Source of the DNA: Prauserella muralis
GTDB taxonomy: Bacteria > Actinomycetota > Actinomycetes > Mycobacteriales > Pseudonocardiaceae
Direction of reading: 5' to 3'
Assembly (NCBI RefSeq): GCF_003202285.1
Contig: NZ_MASW01000003.1
Location: 29,951 to 93,950 of the forward strand
DNA: 64,000 nt
Part shown: one piece after another, positions 33,287-42,310 of the stretch
How the letters are laid out: each line of letters begins with the position of its first letter
Numbering within the stretch: the first letter of the stretch is position 1
Position numbers and translations under genes: made by a program
Notes under the pieces: generated by a model
What the model saw: the letters and a program-made list of their open reading frames with translations, nothing else
Told to the model about the DNA's origin: nothing
Database searches by the model: none

Positions 33287-34171
33287 ATGAGTAGACACGC
33301 CGACCACGACCCGGTCACGGCCGCGCGTACCCACGCCGACCGCGAACGCGCTCGCGCCGATGCGGCCGGGGGACTCGCCAAGTTGCAAGCCGCCAGCTTA
33401 GCGGAAATGGCACGCTATGCGGAGGAGCTGCGCTGCCAGATATCGGACCTCACCACCGACGCGCACACGCTGTGCCGCTGCTCGCCGTATCCCCCAGACG
33501 GATTGCGCTACGTCACCGAGCGCATGGCCCGCATGGCTGACACCATGGCGCGCGCGGCGGCCGGCTACGCCCGCGCCCGCGAGAGCGACATGGCCTACCC
33601 AACGATCCTGGCTGATCTCGAGGCCCACGGCTGGATCGCACGCCCCGATCACGAGCTCGATGGCATCCTGCCCCCGATCCCTATCACGGAATTGCGCAGA
33701 GAGAATCGCGGCTACCGGCGCGGCTGGAGCCGGGGAACGCAGACCCTGACGTTCTGGTTCACCGGTCCCTACGCGCTGGCCTATGCGCACGCCAGCGGAC
33801 GGGGCCGCCTGCACGACACGACCGAGGTTCACGCTGTGATCACCTCGTCACCGGACGGAACGTTGCGCGGTGGTGAGGGCGCGAGGAGTCGCTGCGCGGC
33901 CGACCGCGTGCCATTCGACGCCAACTTCACCCAGGTTGCTGAGTACCTGCGCGCCGCTGGTTGGGGCGAGCCACGCAGCGTCGACCGGTGCGACGAACGC
34001 GGGATACACCGAGCCAACGGCCGAGGCACAAGCGCGGAATGGCATCGCCCCGGTGACCCCGACTTTCGGCTCAACGTCTGGGGCGTTGATGACGAGCCCG
34101 CCCACGTCCGCTACTGGGCGGGGCCGGTCACCGATCTGGGGCATCTCGAACGGATCATTCGCCACCGCTGA
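33287..34171 (+). CDS. hypothetical protein of the small-gene block
   Basis: 294 residues. N-terminal coiled coil (ARTHADRERARADAAGGLAK to EMARYAEELRCQISDL), then a mixed C-terminal domain: RRGWSRGTQTLTFWFTGPYA and FTQVAEYLRAAGWGEP. Sits behind copy B of the 80-bp leader repeat as the DUF4192 gene sits behind copy A. No family recognised. Confidence 0.55.
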   Translation: MSRHADHDPVTAARTHADRERARADAAGGLAKLQAASLAEMARYAEELRCQISDLTTDAHTLCRCSPYPPDGLRYVTERMARMADTMARAAAGYARARESDMAYPTILADLEAHGWIARPDHELDGILPPIPITELRRENRGYRRGWSRGTQTLTFWFTGPYALAYAHASGRGRLHDTTEVHAVITSSPDGTLRGGEGARSRCAADRVPFDANFTQVAEYLRAAGWGEPRSVDRCDERGIHRANGRGTSAEWHRPGDPDFRLNVWGVDDEPAHVRYWAGPVTDLGHLERIIRHR

Positions 34172-34265
34172 CCAGGACGCGACGAGCGGAATGGACAACA
34201 CCGTCCTGCCGCAGCACAGATGACGGAACCAGCAATCAAATCGATCGGATTCGAGGAGACACACT

Positions 34266-34544
34266 TTGTACACCGGCGACTGCCGAGTACGGCGGATTGA
34301 CGTCGACTCGGTGCACGAACTCAACCTGGCCATGTTCGACAACATCCGAAAGGCGGGCTCGGCGGGTGCCGCGCTTGTCGAGTACTCCAAGGCGGTGCGC
34401 GGCGAGTCAGAAGACTTCCAGACCTTGATCGCCGACCTGATTGGAGATTTGCACCACCTCGCCGACGGTCTCGGCGTCGACATCGATGCCGCGATTGAGT
34501 CTGGCCGTGGCTACTACCTCACCGAATCCCAGGGCCAGCGATAG
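34266..34544 (+). CDS. small acidic helical protein
   Basis: 92 residues from a TTG at 34266 with GAGGAG 7 nt upstream. It contains VRRIDVDSVHELNLAMFDNI, FQTLIADLIGDLHHLADGLG and AAIESGRGYYLTE. The latter half (DLxGDLxHLAD..G.D...A...G..++..E) is a familiar pattern in conjugative-element proteins of actinomycetes; function unknown. Confidence 0.55.
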   Translation: MYTGDCRVRRIDVDSVHELNLAMFDNIRKAGSAGAALVEYSKAVRGESEDFQTLIADLIGDLHHLADGLGVDIDAAIESGRGYYLTESQGQR

Positions 34545-34616
34545 CCCTGTTGCCCATCATCTCAGCGTGGTGCGCGATCCAGCGCCCCCGCCGTTTTCTT
34601 TGCTCCAGGAGGACTC

Positions 34617-34907
34617 GTGTCCGAGGAACGTCTGCGCATCTCGTGGACTTTCATGCAGCAGTTCGAGATGACCACCACGAAGCAAGCACGTCGACTGTTC
34701 AGTGTGGAGCCCGCCGCCGAGCAGCGGTTGCCACGTACGGCATGGATCGAAGCGTGCCGACTCCAGGAACTCGTGGAGTCGGCACCTGTAGAGCGCCTCA
34801 TCGATCTGATCAAGGAACACGCGCACGTGCTTGACGAGGCCATGTGCTTGATCGAGGACGACGAGGCCGAGCACACACGCCGGATCGACAACATCGAGAT
34901 TGCCTAG
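34617..34907 (+). CDS. small helical protein
   Basis: 96 residues from the GTG at 34617, preceded by GGAGGAC. It contains FMQQFEMTTTKQARRLFSVE and LVESAPVERLIDLIKEHAHV, with an acidic C-terminus. No family recognised. Confidence 0.52.
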   Translation: MSEERLRISWTFMQQFEMTTTKQARRLFSVEPAAEQRLPRTAWIEACRLQELVESAPVERLIDLIKEHAHVLDEAMCLIEDDEAEHTRRIDNIEIA

Positions 34908-35035
34908 CGACGCCGCTGCGAACTTTCACCGGTGCGATTCCCCGGTCCCCCGGAACTGGGGTCTGCGCGACCCGCCACATATTCCTGTCCCTTACCGCGC
35001 CCTGACACATGATTGACGCAACTTGAGGAGTCCTC

Positions 35036-35932
35036 ATGAACGACGAGATTCGACGGGCACGGGCGTACCTGCTCCGCGTCGCGGAACCACCGGCTCCGGC
35101 CTTGGCGGAGTTCGTCGCCCAACACGGTCCGGCCACGGCCGCCGAGCAGGTCCGGCGGGGCGACGTCCCGGAACCCGTCGCACGCGAGACCGGCGTACGA
35201 CGCGAACTTACCCTGGCCGACCGGGACCTGGACGAGGCCGAGCGGCTTGGCGCTCGCCTGGTGATCCCCGAAGATGACGAGTGGCCCACCGGACCGCTCG
35301 ACTCTCTCGACCGGGCCGAACGCTGGGGCGCCGAGGGCATGGCCGCGCCGATCGCCCTGTGGGTGCGCGGGCCCGCGCGGCTGAACGAGGCCGCCGAGCA
35401 GGCCGTCGCCATCGTCGGCTCCCGCGCCGCCACCGAGTACGGCGAGCACACCGCCGGTGAGCTGGCCTACGCGCTGGCGGGCCACGGTGTCGCGGTCTTT
35501 TCCGGCGCAGCCTACGGAATCGACGGTGCGGCGCACAGAGGGTCCCTCGCCGCGGGCGGGGTCACGGTCGCGGTGCTCGGGTGCGCGCTCGACGCCGGGT
35601 ATCCGGCGGGTCACGTCGGCCTGCTCAACCGCGCTGCTGAACGCGGGGCGGTTGTGAGTGAGTACCCGCCGGGCACGCCGCCCGCCCGGCACAGGCTGTT
35701 GGTTCGCAACCGGTTGCTCGCCGCGTTGACGGCGGGAACCGTTGTGGTTGAGGCGGGTGTGCGCAGCGGAGCCCGCAACACCGCCGCAGCGGCAGCCGCG
35801 CTGGACAAGCCGGTGATGGCCGTGCCAGGGCCGATCAGCTCGGCGATGTCGAAGGGCTGCCACGACCTCATCCGTACTGGCACGGCCACCTTGATCACCA
35901 CTGCCGACCACATCATCGACGCAATCCGCTAA
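35036..35932 (+). CDS. dprA: DprA/Smf-like DNA-processing protein
   Basis: 298 residues. The C-terminal Rossmann fold has all DprA signatures: AVAIVGSRAATEYGEHTAGE, AVFSGAAYGIDGAAHRG (SGxAxGID..AH), AVLGCALDAGYPAGH, VVSEYPPGTPP and VMAVPGPISSAMSKGCHDLI. The N-terminal ~100 residues are helical. Chromosomal DprA loads RecA on incoming ssDNA; an element-borne copy probably handles transferred single strands. It is flanked by small phage-type genes, not by the usual chromosomal neighbours. Confidence 0.88.
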   Translation: MNDEIRRARAYLLRVAEPPAPALAEFVAQHGPATAAEQVRRGDVPEPVARETGVRRELTLADRDLDEAERLGARLVIPEDDEWPTGPLDSLDRAERWGAEGMAAPIALWVRGPARLNEAAEQAVAIVGSRAATEYGEHTAGELAYALAGHGVAVFSGAAYGIDGAAHRGSLAAGGVTVAVLGCALDAGYPAGHVGLLNRAAERGAVVSEYPPGTPPARHRLLVRNRLLAALTAGTVVVEAGVRSGARNTAAAAAALDKPVMAVPGPISSAMSKGCHDLIRTGTATLITTADHIIDAIR

Positions 35933-35963
35933 CGGCGACCGCGACGACCACGCGGTCTTACCG

Positions 35964-36009
35964 GGACGGCCCCGGCACGCGCCATGGGAGCGCGTGCCGG
36001 GAGCCGTCC
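35964..36009 (+). terminator. long stem-loop after dprA
   Basis: GGACGGC plus the 12-nt arm 35971-35982 pairs with 35990-36001 plus GCCGTCC (19 bp, one bulged A at 36002), loop CATGGGA. No U-tract. Likely U-less terminator for the dprA transcript. Confidence 0.6.
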
Positions 36010-36060
36010 TCACATTGGTCGCGTCACTTCATTCATCCGTATGCGAAAAGGAGATTCGTC

Positions 36061-36387
36061 ATGCTCAAATTCGGATACAACCGTGGGCTCCCGGACGGTA
36101 CCGACACCGCGTGGGGATGCCGTGCCATCGTCGCGCAGGACGGGTTTGTCGATGTGCCCCCGGATCGCACGGACCTCGCCGGTCCGCGCGCCGATGAGTT
36201 GCTGTTCCACCTGCAGCACCACGTCGGTCACGCCTGGCGGGAGCGCGCCAGCGAGCTGTTGCGCGCGGGCGACATCGACATCCGCCGTGGGGGCGACGTC
36301 ACCTTGTACGAAGACCACGCCGTCGTGATCAAAGCCAACACCAACGGCAGCGGCGGCTACCTCTACGTGTGCGCCTACCTACGTTGA
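36061..36387 (+). CDS. conserved small protein of actinobacterial mobile elements
   Basis: 108 residues, AAGGAG ribosome site at 36049-36054. It contains YNRGLPDGTDTAWGCRAIVA, DIRRGGDVTLYEDHAVVIKA and NTNGSGGYLYVCAYLR. The GDVTLYED...KANTNGSxGYLYVCAY ending recurs in integrative plasmids of actinomycetes. Function unknown. Confidence 0.6.
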   Translation: MLKFGYNRGLPDGTDTAWGCRAIVAQDGFVDVPPDRTDLAGPRADELLFHLQHHVGHAWRERASELLRAGDIDIRRGGDVTLYEDHAVVIKANTNGSGGYLYVCAYLR

Positions 36388-36406
36388 GCCGAAGGGAGAT
36401 CGTCAC

Positions 36407-37150
36407 ATGACCACGCGAACCCTGGGCTGCGCCGAGCTATACGGCCGGTTGCGCCACGTCGTCAACCAGATGGGTCCGCAACGGCGAACCCGTCGGTACA
36501 CCGACGACCTGTTGCCCTCCTACTTCACCGAGGGCGGAGGACCGGCCGACTTGCACGGCCACGTGCTCCACGGCCTCGGCATCACCGCGGACACGGTAGG
36601 CCTCAGCACCCTGAACGTCGAGGGAGCCGAGGTCGCCTACCCGGGATTCGGCTTCACACTCACCGAGAAAGCAATCCGCCTCGCCCAGTTCTCCCAGGAA
36701 TTCGAAGAGACCTGGACCTGGGGTGATGCCGTCGAGACCGCCACACGCCTGGCGCATCAACTCGACGACACCGCGGAGGACTGCAGACTCGGCGACTTTG
36801 CACTCCTTGCCGTACTGCGCCACGTCGCCGACCGGCACCCGCCGGAGATGACACCCCTGCCGGGTTGGCTGCCCTACGACACTCCGCTGTTCATCGACGG
36901 GTATCCGACCACGCTTCTGGGGCACGCTGCTGCCGATCTCCACGTGAACGCAGTCGATGCCTCGCGCCTGGGAGAAACCCGAGCCGTCGACCTCTTTCAC
37001 ACCCTCGGGTGGCAGCTCTCGCCCCGCGCCCAAGCGCTGGCCGACACCGTGCAACACCACGAATCCCACGGCGAGAGCTGGCCCAGTGCCGTCACCTCCA
37101 CCGAACACACCTTTCTCGACCACCTCGACCGAGGGGAATGGGACCGATGA
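36407..37150 (+). CDS. hypothetical protein of actinobacterial mobile elements
   Basis: 247 residues. It contains ELYGRLRHVVNQMGP, VLHGLGITADTVGL, FTLTEKAIRLAQFSQEFEET and WTWGDAVETATRLAHQLDDT. Mostly helical. Ends with an ATGA overlap to the next gene (37147-37150). No family recognised. Confidence 0.55.
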   Translation: MTTRTLGCAELYGRLRHVVNQMGPQRRTRRYTDDLLPSYFTEGGGPADLHGHVLHGLGITADTVGLSTLNVEGAEVAYPGFGFTLTEKAIRLAQFSQEFEETWTWGDAVETATRLAHQLDDTAEDCRLGDFALLAVLRHVADRHPPEMTPLPGWLPYDTPLFIDGYPTTLLGHAAADLHVNAVDASRLGETRAVDLFHTLGWQLSPRAQALADTVQHHESHGESWPSAVTSTEHTFLDHLDRGEWDR

Positions 37151-37398
37151 CATCACACAGCTACGACCCCTACCGGCGCGCGATCACGTGCGCCCGCTTC
37201 GAACGCGCGGCCGCAGACCGCGACCGCCGAACTCCGCCGCCCACAACCCCGGCGGCGCGCCACCGTGCGGCGCGCGCCCAGCAAGCCCGCCTTGACAATG
37301 CCACCGAAATGGCACGCGCACTGCTCGACTTCGACATCGCCATGCGCGCAGGGCAGGCGCTTCCAGCGAACTGGCTCAGGGACACGCACTCGCGGTGA
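37147..37398 (+). CDS. small Arg-rich protein coupled to the upstream gene
   Basis: 83 residues. Basic/Pro-rich first half (ERAAADRDRRTPPPTTPAAR), helical second half (NATEMARALLDFDIAMRAGQ). ATGA coupling supports translation. No family recognised. Confidence 0.5.
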   Translation: MTSHSYDPYRRAITCARFERAAADRDRRTPPPTTPAARHRAARAQQARLDNATEMARALLDFDIAMRAGQALPANWLRDTHSR

Positions 37399-37461
37399 GC
37401 CCGCTGCGCTGGCCCTGTTTCTGACGATGCCGTCCCCTTTCCACGATTCGGAGAACGCACC

Positions 37462-37734
37462 ATGACTGACCCTGACAGCGGGCCGCTGAACGGACACAGC
37501 CTCATCCGTGATGACGACCTGGCCTTGCTCTGGCTTTCCACCGCCAGCTTCGTGCTCCAGCAGCTCGGAGCCAGCCGCGTGATCATCCCGTCCGACTTCG
37601 AGCGCGTGGGGTGCGTGATCGTGCTCGCGCGGCTCTTCACGGAGCACAAGACGGTGCTGCCCGAGTCAGCGGCACCACTGATCGAACTCCTCGCCTCGGC
37701 TGCCATCGACCTGATGGAAGTCAGCGGCCACTAA
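37462..37734 (+). CDS. small hypothetical protein
   Basis: 90 residues behind GGAGAACGCACC. Helical and rather hydrophobic: LLWLSTASFVLQQLGASRVI, CVIVLARLFTEHKTVLPE, LIELLASAAIDLMEVSG. It may be a small membrane-associated protein, but no segment is long enough to be a clear TM helix. Confidence 0.52.
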   Translation: MTDPDSGPLNGHSLIRDDDLALLWLSTASFVLQQLGASRVIIPSDFERVGCVIVLARLFTEHKTVLPESAAPLIELLASAAIDLMEVSGH

Positions 37735-38214
37735 TTCGTCGCGCATGAGGCTCAAGAAATCTGCGAACCCGCACGCTTCCGCCCGCGTGCAGACGAAGGT
37801 CGCCAGTGGCGAGCGCGGAGGTAACGGCTGGTGGCCTGATTGGTCGCGCTGGGCGCCCCGCCACCTCGTCCTGATGACGATCTGACGCAATAGCTCGCGA
37901 CGCCGCTGCGCCCGATCGGAGCTCGCCGCCAGCGACACCCCCGGAAACACCGGTACGCGATCCGCCTCGGCCGCACCCGCTGGCGAACGGACCCGCACGA
38001 CCATCGACCTCACCATCGGCCCGTACCCGAGGCGCGCCGCCGCTGCCTGACCGAGCTCCGCGCGAGTTCACCCGCCGCGTAACTGCCATCCGGCGCAGGC
38101 CCTCGGGACCGAGCCCGCACCCGCTACAGCGCTGAGCAGTGCACGAGAGATACCGCGCTGGCGCTGATGAGCAAACCAATCCACGAAATCTGGAAAAACG
38201 AAGGGGGTCTCCTC
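37735..38214. other. 480-bp gap without a convincing gene
   Basis: All frames are interrupted or Arg/Pro-rich. A 46-codon frame from the ATG at 37745 (MRLKKSANPHASARVQTKVA and on) has no ribosome site. Probably a decayed gene; no strong stem-loop seen. Confidence 0.45.
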
Positions 38215-38766
38215 ATGCCCGAAACAACCAACAACGATAGGGTGCTGGACCTTTGGCTCGACGTAACCCGCGCTCTGAAAGGCGTCTCGCGGCAAATCGA
38301 GTGGGCCGAAGACGAGATACAGCAAGCGATGGAGCGGCACCCCTCAGAGCGTGACGTTCTATACCACAGCTTTCCTCTTCTCAATCCGACACACAAGCTC
38401 ATGGCAACGGAGTTCGTGTACCGATCGCACTGCCGGGAGATCTTGGAACGTCTGGTCACGGGCGCGGACACGCGACCTGGCACGGCCGCCGAGGTGTGCT
38501 GCCTCTGCTGCGACATGAGCCTCCGCGCCCCGCTGAGTTCACCAGCCGCCGGTTTGTACCTTCGCATGTGGACTGCGGCATTCCCAGACCACCCAATGTT
38601 CGCAGAACCCAGCCAACACCACGAAGCGTTGGAAGGGTCGACGATCGACGACCTGGAGCGCACCGTACGCCGCAAGTTGAGCGTCAAGGACCGGACCCTC
38701 ACCGATGTCACATGCACCGGTGAACACAACGGCGAGATCGTCCAGTGCAAGTACGCCGGTGCATGA
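38215..38766 (+). CDS. hypothetical protein with CCLCC motif
   Basis: 183 residues from the ATG at 38215 behind AAGGGGG; an in-frame ATG at 38167 lacks a good ribosome site. It contains VTRALKGVSRQIEWAEDEIQ, ATEFVYRSHCREILERLVTG, AAEVCCLCCDMSLRAPLSSP and LYLRMWTAAFPDHPMF. The Cys cluster may bind metal. No family recognised. Confidence 0.55.
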   Translation: MPETTNNDRVLDLWLDVTRALKGVSRQIEWAEDEIQQAMERHPSERDVLYHSFPLLNPTHKLMATEFVYRSHCREILERLVTGADTRPGTAAEVCCLCCDMSLRAPLSSPAAGLYLRMWTAAFPDHPMFAEPSQHHEALEGSTIDDLERTVRRKLSVKDRTLTDVTCTGEHNGEIVQCKYAGA

Positions 38767-38819
38767 CGAACCGGATCAGTTCCAGACGGCTCTGGCCGGC
38801 CTCCACACAAGGAATAGCG

Positions 38820-39398
38820 ATGAACAGTACGACGCTTCCCACACCCCCGCCACGTCCTTACCGCACCATCCGCGGTGTGGCCGCCAAATACCAGGTCACC
38901 TACTACGCGTCCAAGATGGCGCGGGACAAAGGCGCGAAACGTGATGCCGCCAAAGACGGCGATGTCGTCACGTGCGAGTTCTGGAGCGCGGACAATCCCC
39001 GCGATGAACTAAACCAGGGCTGGGCATGTGACCGCTCCGAGTACCCCGACTGGCGACGGGAACCGATGAACCCGTCGGACGTGCTGCCGCAGATTCACCA
39101 GCAGCTCGACCTCCAGCGAACGGCCTACTACAAGGCAACCCAGATTGCCGACTACGACCAGCGATGGCGGCTGTGGCGCGTGGCGGACGACGCCAAGCTG
39201 CGAATCACGCAGCTGCTCGCGAGGATCTTTCCGCCGCATGGCGCAGAGCCGTGGTGCAACCACGACCAGCCAACCGCGCACGAATCGCAGAACGCTCAAC
39301 TGTGCGAGTGCGGGGCGATCCTCGTTGGCGGCGAGGTGTACCTGCCGACAGGGCTGCTCGCGCAGGGGGAGCGGAATCCGCAGATAGGTCGGCCATGA
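38820..39398 (+). CDS. hypothetical protein with C-terminal Cys/His site
   Basis: 192 residues from the ATG at 38820 behind AAGGAA. It contains YRTIRGVAAKYQVTYYASKM (possible HTH-like opening), VLPQIHQQLDLQRTAYYKAT, and a C-terminal PWCNHDQPTAHESQNAQLCE followed by CGAIL, a probable zinc site. Function unknown. Confidence 0.55.
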   Translation: MNSTTLPTPPPRPYRTIRGVAAKYQVTYYASKMARDKGAKRDAAKDGDVVTCEFWSADNPRDELNQGWACDRSEYPDWRREPMNPSDVLPQIHQQLDLQRTAYYKATQIADYDQRWRLWRVADDAKLRITQLLARIFPPHGAEPWCNHDQPTAHESQNAQLCECGAILVGGEVYLPTGLLAQGERNPQIGRP

Positions 39399-39538
39399 CT
39401 CGTTGACCAGGTAAAACCGCCCGACCGGGCCATCGTAGAGTACGGTGCCCGTTCGCACCTCCAGGGATCTTCTTGGCCCGTTGGCCGGCACTGTACGGTA
39501 TTGACGCCGGTCACGTGCGCAGCGTCGGAGGGGACGAG

Positions 39539-40036
39539 GTGGAAACGGAAGCCCAGGTCAGTCGGCACAAGAAGCGGATGGGTAGTTACCTGACGGTAAC
39601 TACGTCTGACGGTACCGAGGTGGCGGGCAACACCCCTGAGAAGCTGGCAAAGGAGTGGTCGAGGTACGAGTTCGGAGATCGCTGGGGTGAGCTGTCTGAC
39701 AAGGAACGGGCCGGCGACATCGCTGAGCGGCTGGACGCGATACAGGCTGCACTCGAGCCTCCGAAGGCGGAGCCGGCAGCCTTCACCGAAGAGCAGAAGG
39801 CGATCATCGCCCGCCTGAAGAGCTCACGCGCGCAAATTGCGGCGCTGGTTAGCAAGGTCGACAGCCTGCAACAGCGGCTCAGCGAGGAAGAAGCCAAGCT
39901 CGACCAGGCACAGAACGAACGGTGGAAAGAGGTCGAATCGGCTCTTCGAGAACAGATTCCACCTGGAGTAATCATAGATTCATCCGGTATCCCGAGCGCA
40001 ACCTTCTATCGTCGGATCGATAAGCGCCGCGCATGA
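39539..40036 (+). CDS. coiled-coil protein with C-terminal HTH-like tail
   Basis: 165 residues from the GTG at 39539 behind GGAGGGGAC; a TTG at 39473 would add 22 residues. A small N-terminal domain (SRHKKRMGSYLTVTTSDGTE) is followed by a coiled coil (LKSSRAQIAALVSKVDSLQQ, LSEEEAKLDQAQNERWKEVE) and ends SSGIPSATFYRRIDKRRA, which looks like a recognition helix of a small phage-type HTH. Possible DNA-binding accessory protein. Confidence 0.52.
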   Translation: METEAQVSRHKKRMGSYLTVTTSDGTEVAGNTPEKLAKEWSRYEFGDRWGELSDKERAGDIAERLDAIQAALEPPKAEPAAFTEEQKAIIARLKSSRAQIAALVSKVDSLQQRLSEEEAKLDQAQNERWKEVESALREQIPPGVIIDSSGIPSATFYRRIDKRRA

Positions 40037-40114
40037 GCCAACGCGCCAGCGCAGCGCGGTGACCTCCATCTGGGGGGTATCGGTAGCGGGTGGGGCACAT
40101 TTGCCATCCGGATC

Positions 40115-40438
40115 ATGCCTGCTCGCCGCCTCACCGCCGCCGAGCTGGTGGTACTCCTCGGCCGATGGTGGACCGGCGACGACCGAACCGGAGCCGTCAA
40201 CCTCGCCAAGCGTATCGAATATCTGGTGTGGCATGGGCAGCTCGGTGTCGGCGTGGAATTGCCGTCGCATCGCGACTTGGCGCGCGAGCTGGGACGGAAC
40301 CGCAAACTCGTCGCCGCCGCCTACGGTCGGCTCCACGAGAGAGGAATTGTGTTCACCAATCGGACCGGCGGATCCTGGGTCCTGCACCGAGCGCCATCCG
40401 AGTTGACCACTGGTTCTCGAAACCGGTCGGTGAGCTGA
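40115..40438 (+). CDS. GntR-type winged-helix protein lacking an effector domain
   Basis: 107 residues. NLAKRIEYLVWHGQLGVGVE, LPSHRDLARELGRNRKLVAA and AYGRLHERGIVFTNRTGGSWV form a full GntR wHTH. The usual C-terminal ligand domain (FCD, UTRA or aminotransferase) is absent. Short stand-alone GntR proteins (for example KorSA-like) control transfer/replication genes of actinobacterial integrative plasmids, which suits this context. Confidence 0.72.
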   Translation: MPARRLTAAELVVLLGRWWTGDDRTGAVNLAKRIEYLVWHGQLGVGVELPSHRDLARELGRNRKLVAAAYGRLHERGIVFTNRTGGSWVLHRAPSELTTGSRNRSVS

Positions 40439-40462
40439 GACCACGAAACGGGGAGGGACTCC

Positions 40463-40717
40463 ATGAAGGCCCGCGCGGAGGTCGACACCGACCAGATCAT
40501 CGCCGAGGTCGCCGCGGACTACGGGCTCGGCTGGGCGGACCCGCCGCAGTACGTGGTCGATGTGGGCGTACACGTGCTGCACGACGCGATGCCGCTGCTC
40601 AAGCGTGACGCGTTCCCCACCGGTTCGCTGTGGCTGAGGATCTTCACCCAGGCGTTCATCGAGTGGGCACGCGCCGAGCACCACCGGACCACCGCCGGGC
40701 AGAAGACGGCTCCCTGA
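40463..40717 (+). CDS. small hypothetical protein coupled to the GntR gene
   Basis: 84 residues behind GGGGAGGGACTCC. It contains DQIIAEVAADYGLGWADPPQ and LLKRDAFPTGSLWLRIFTQA, a helical protein. Starts 24 bp after the GntR gene and is followed by a terminator, so the two form a small operon. Confidence 0.55.
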   Translation: MKARAEVDTDQIIAEVAADYGLGWADPPQYVVDVGVHVLHDAMPLLKRDAFPTGSLWLRIFTQAFIEWARAEHHRTTAGQKTAP

Positions 40718-40736
40718 CCACCCCGGTATCCCCGCA

Positions 40737-40773
40737 GACGGCCCGGCCGTGCCTCCCGCGCGGCCGGGCCGTC
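40737..40773 (+). terminator. stem-loop terminator after the GntR operon
   Basis: GACGGCCCGGCCG (40737-40749) pairs perfectly with CGGCCGGGCCGTC (40761-40773): 13 bp, 11-nt loop, followed by GTTCG. Probable terminator, weak U-tract. Confidence 0.7.
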
Positions 40774-40843
40774 GTTCGCATTCGAGACAGAGTCTGTCGC
40801 AATCCGGACACTGACGTCCTCGTACACCGGCCACCGCCTTCAC

Positions 40844-41302
40844 TTGCCGCACGCGGACAGCTGCCTGGACGCCCGGCTCAACAGCCGTCGCTTCGGCGAG
40901 ACCATCTCCCTCTCGGCTGTCACCTATGGCGGCGAGGTCACTGTCGAGTCCGATGAGCCGCGCCCGTTCTTCGCCCTCGTCGTACCGCTGTCCGGGACCG
41001 CGCTGCTGCGGCTCGGCGACGACGAGGTCCCGTGTCCGAATACTCCGGCGCGGTCGTGTCCCTGCCGACCGGTTCTGGATGAGCTGTGTCGCCTTGCATC
41101 TGATCTGGCGGTTTCTCGCGTGAGGTGGCGGTACGGCTCGCGGATTCTCACCGCAAGTGGCGGGGAGTCGTGGCGTCTCGCTCGGCCAGACGACCGCGCA
41201 GAGTGCGGTGCTGTCCCCGTCGGCCCGCCGAGACAAGGGGACGATCAGGACCCGCGGCCTCGCAACGAGACGCACCACCTTGCGAGGGCCGAAACCAAGT
41301 GA
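40844..41302 (+). pseudogene. remnant of an AraC-family regulator (sensor domain only)
   Basis: The readable part, LNSRRFGETISLSAVTYGGE followed by VTVESDEPRPFFALVVPLSG and TALLRLGDDEVP, is the cupin-like N-terminal domain of AraC_binding_2 regulators. After about 41,040 the frame turns low-complexity and no AraC HTH appears downstream. No proper start; the segment is a decayed gene. Confidence 0.6.
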
Positions 41303-41315
41303 CAAGGAGTGACAG

Positions 41316-41815
41316 ATGTCCCATTTCCCTAAATCCCTGATCGGCTTGCTGGAACCGGACGGCCGGACGTTCCGGGCCCGCCTCTGCCACAGCGACGGCT
41401 ACCCGACCTGCCAGGTGCCCGCGCTGGGTGTCGCCCTGCACAAGTACTACGACAGCGATCTCGACCGCTTGGTGCAGGACATCCTGCGCCACGACTGGGA
41501 CTTCATCGCTCCAGACGAGGCGACCGTCGACGCCCAGGAATCCGCCCCCGGCAGCAGGAAGGCGCAGCCCTTCGCCGGGGTCGGCTACTACCTCACTGGA
41601 TTCGACACGGCCCCTCGATCGGCACCCTCGACGAGAAGGTCGACGGCATGATCACCTGGCTGTACGTCCTCACCGGCAACCAGGTGCGCGTGTTCCACGC
41701 CGACGAGCGGTGGCAGGCATTCGGCGACTTCAGTGTCGCTGACCTGAAGCGCGTCGACTACGCCGCGCTGGCCCCTCGCGAGGCGGCCGTCTACAAGCGA
41801 ACGCTCGCCCGCTAG
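41316..41815 (+). pseudogene. hypothetical protein gene split by a frameshift
   Basis: The first frame (ATG 41316) gives LIGLLEPDGRTFRARLCHSD, DLDRLVQDILRHDWDFI and FAGVGYYLTGFDTAP, then degenerates. A second frame, open from ~41,619, gives IGTLDEKVDGMITWLYVLTG, VRVFHADERWQAFGDF and ends AAVYKRTLAR with a stop at 41813-41815. The two halves read as one protein of about 165 residues joined near 41,610. Alternatively the second part starts on its own at the ATG at 41648 (55 residues). Confidence 0.6.
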
Positions 41816-41873
41816 CACTGACGACCCAATCCGCTGCAGGATAACGGGGGTAGGTGGCGGATTCTCAGCGAAG

Positions 41874-42167
41874 GTGGCGGGGGCAAGATCGCCCGTATGG
41901 TGCCGAGGAGACAGGAGAAACAGGTGGGACGATCCGGGCGCGGCGGAAGGGTTCGAGGCGGTGTTCGTCGCTGAGGACGGCGTCGAGCAGCGCGTGCCAT
42001 GGGCCTTCATGCCGGATGTGCTGGCCGAGCTGGGTCGCGCGGTGCTGTCGTTCCCGTCGTACCGCAGCCAGCGGAACTACCCGGGCTGGTACTGGTCGGC
42101 CACGATGGGCGGCCGGATCGGGTTCGAGTCGTGGGTGGAGCGGGACCACCTGGTCGCGCTTATCTGA
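41874..42167 (+). pseudogene. N-terminal fragment of a TnsA-like transposase endonuclease subunit
   Basis: 97 residues. VEQRVPWAFMPDVLAELGR and VLSFPSYRSQRNYPGWYWSA followed by TMGGRIGFESWVERDHLVAL match the opening of actinobacterial TnsA-like proteins. The frame stops right after ALI, so the catalytic core (Asp, QxK) is missing; the full family is over 200 residues. A relic at the junction between the small-gene block and the T4SS operon. Confidence 0.62.
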
Positions 42168-42310
42168 GGTGAGAATTGGTCTGAGTAATTCGTACGCCAA
42201 AGGGCGTGTCGAGCCAGCCCGAGCGTCATCGCCGTTTGTGAGCTCAATTCTTGTGCGATCCAGGATGAGGTCATATCTTCACGAGTGTGAATCTCGTCTG
42301 ATCGAATATA

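Noticed and set aside
37745..37885. 46-codon ORF in the 37.7-38.2 kb gap
   Set aside because: No ribosome site and no recognisable pattern; mentioned only in the gap entry.
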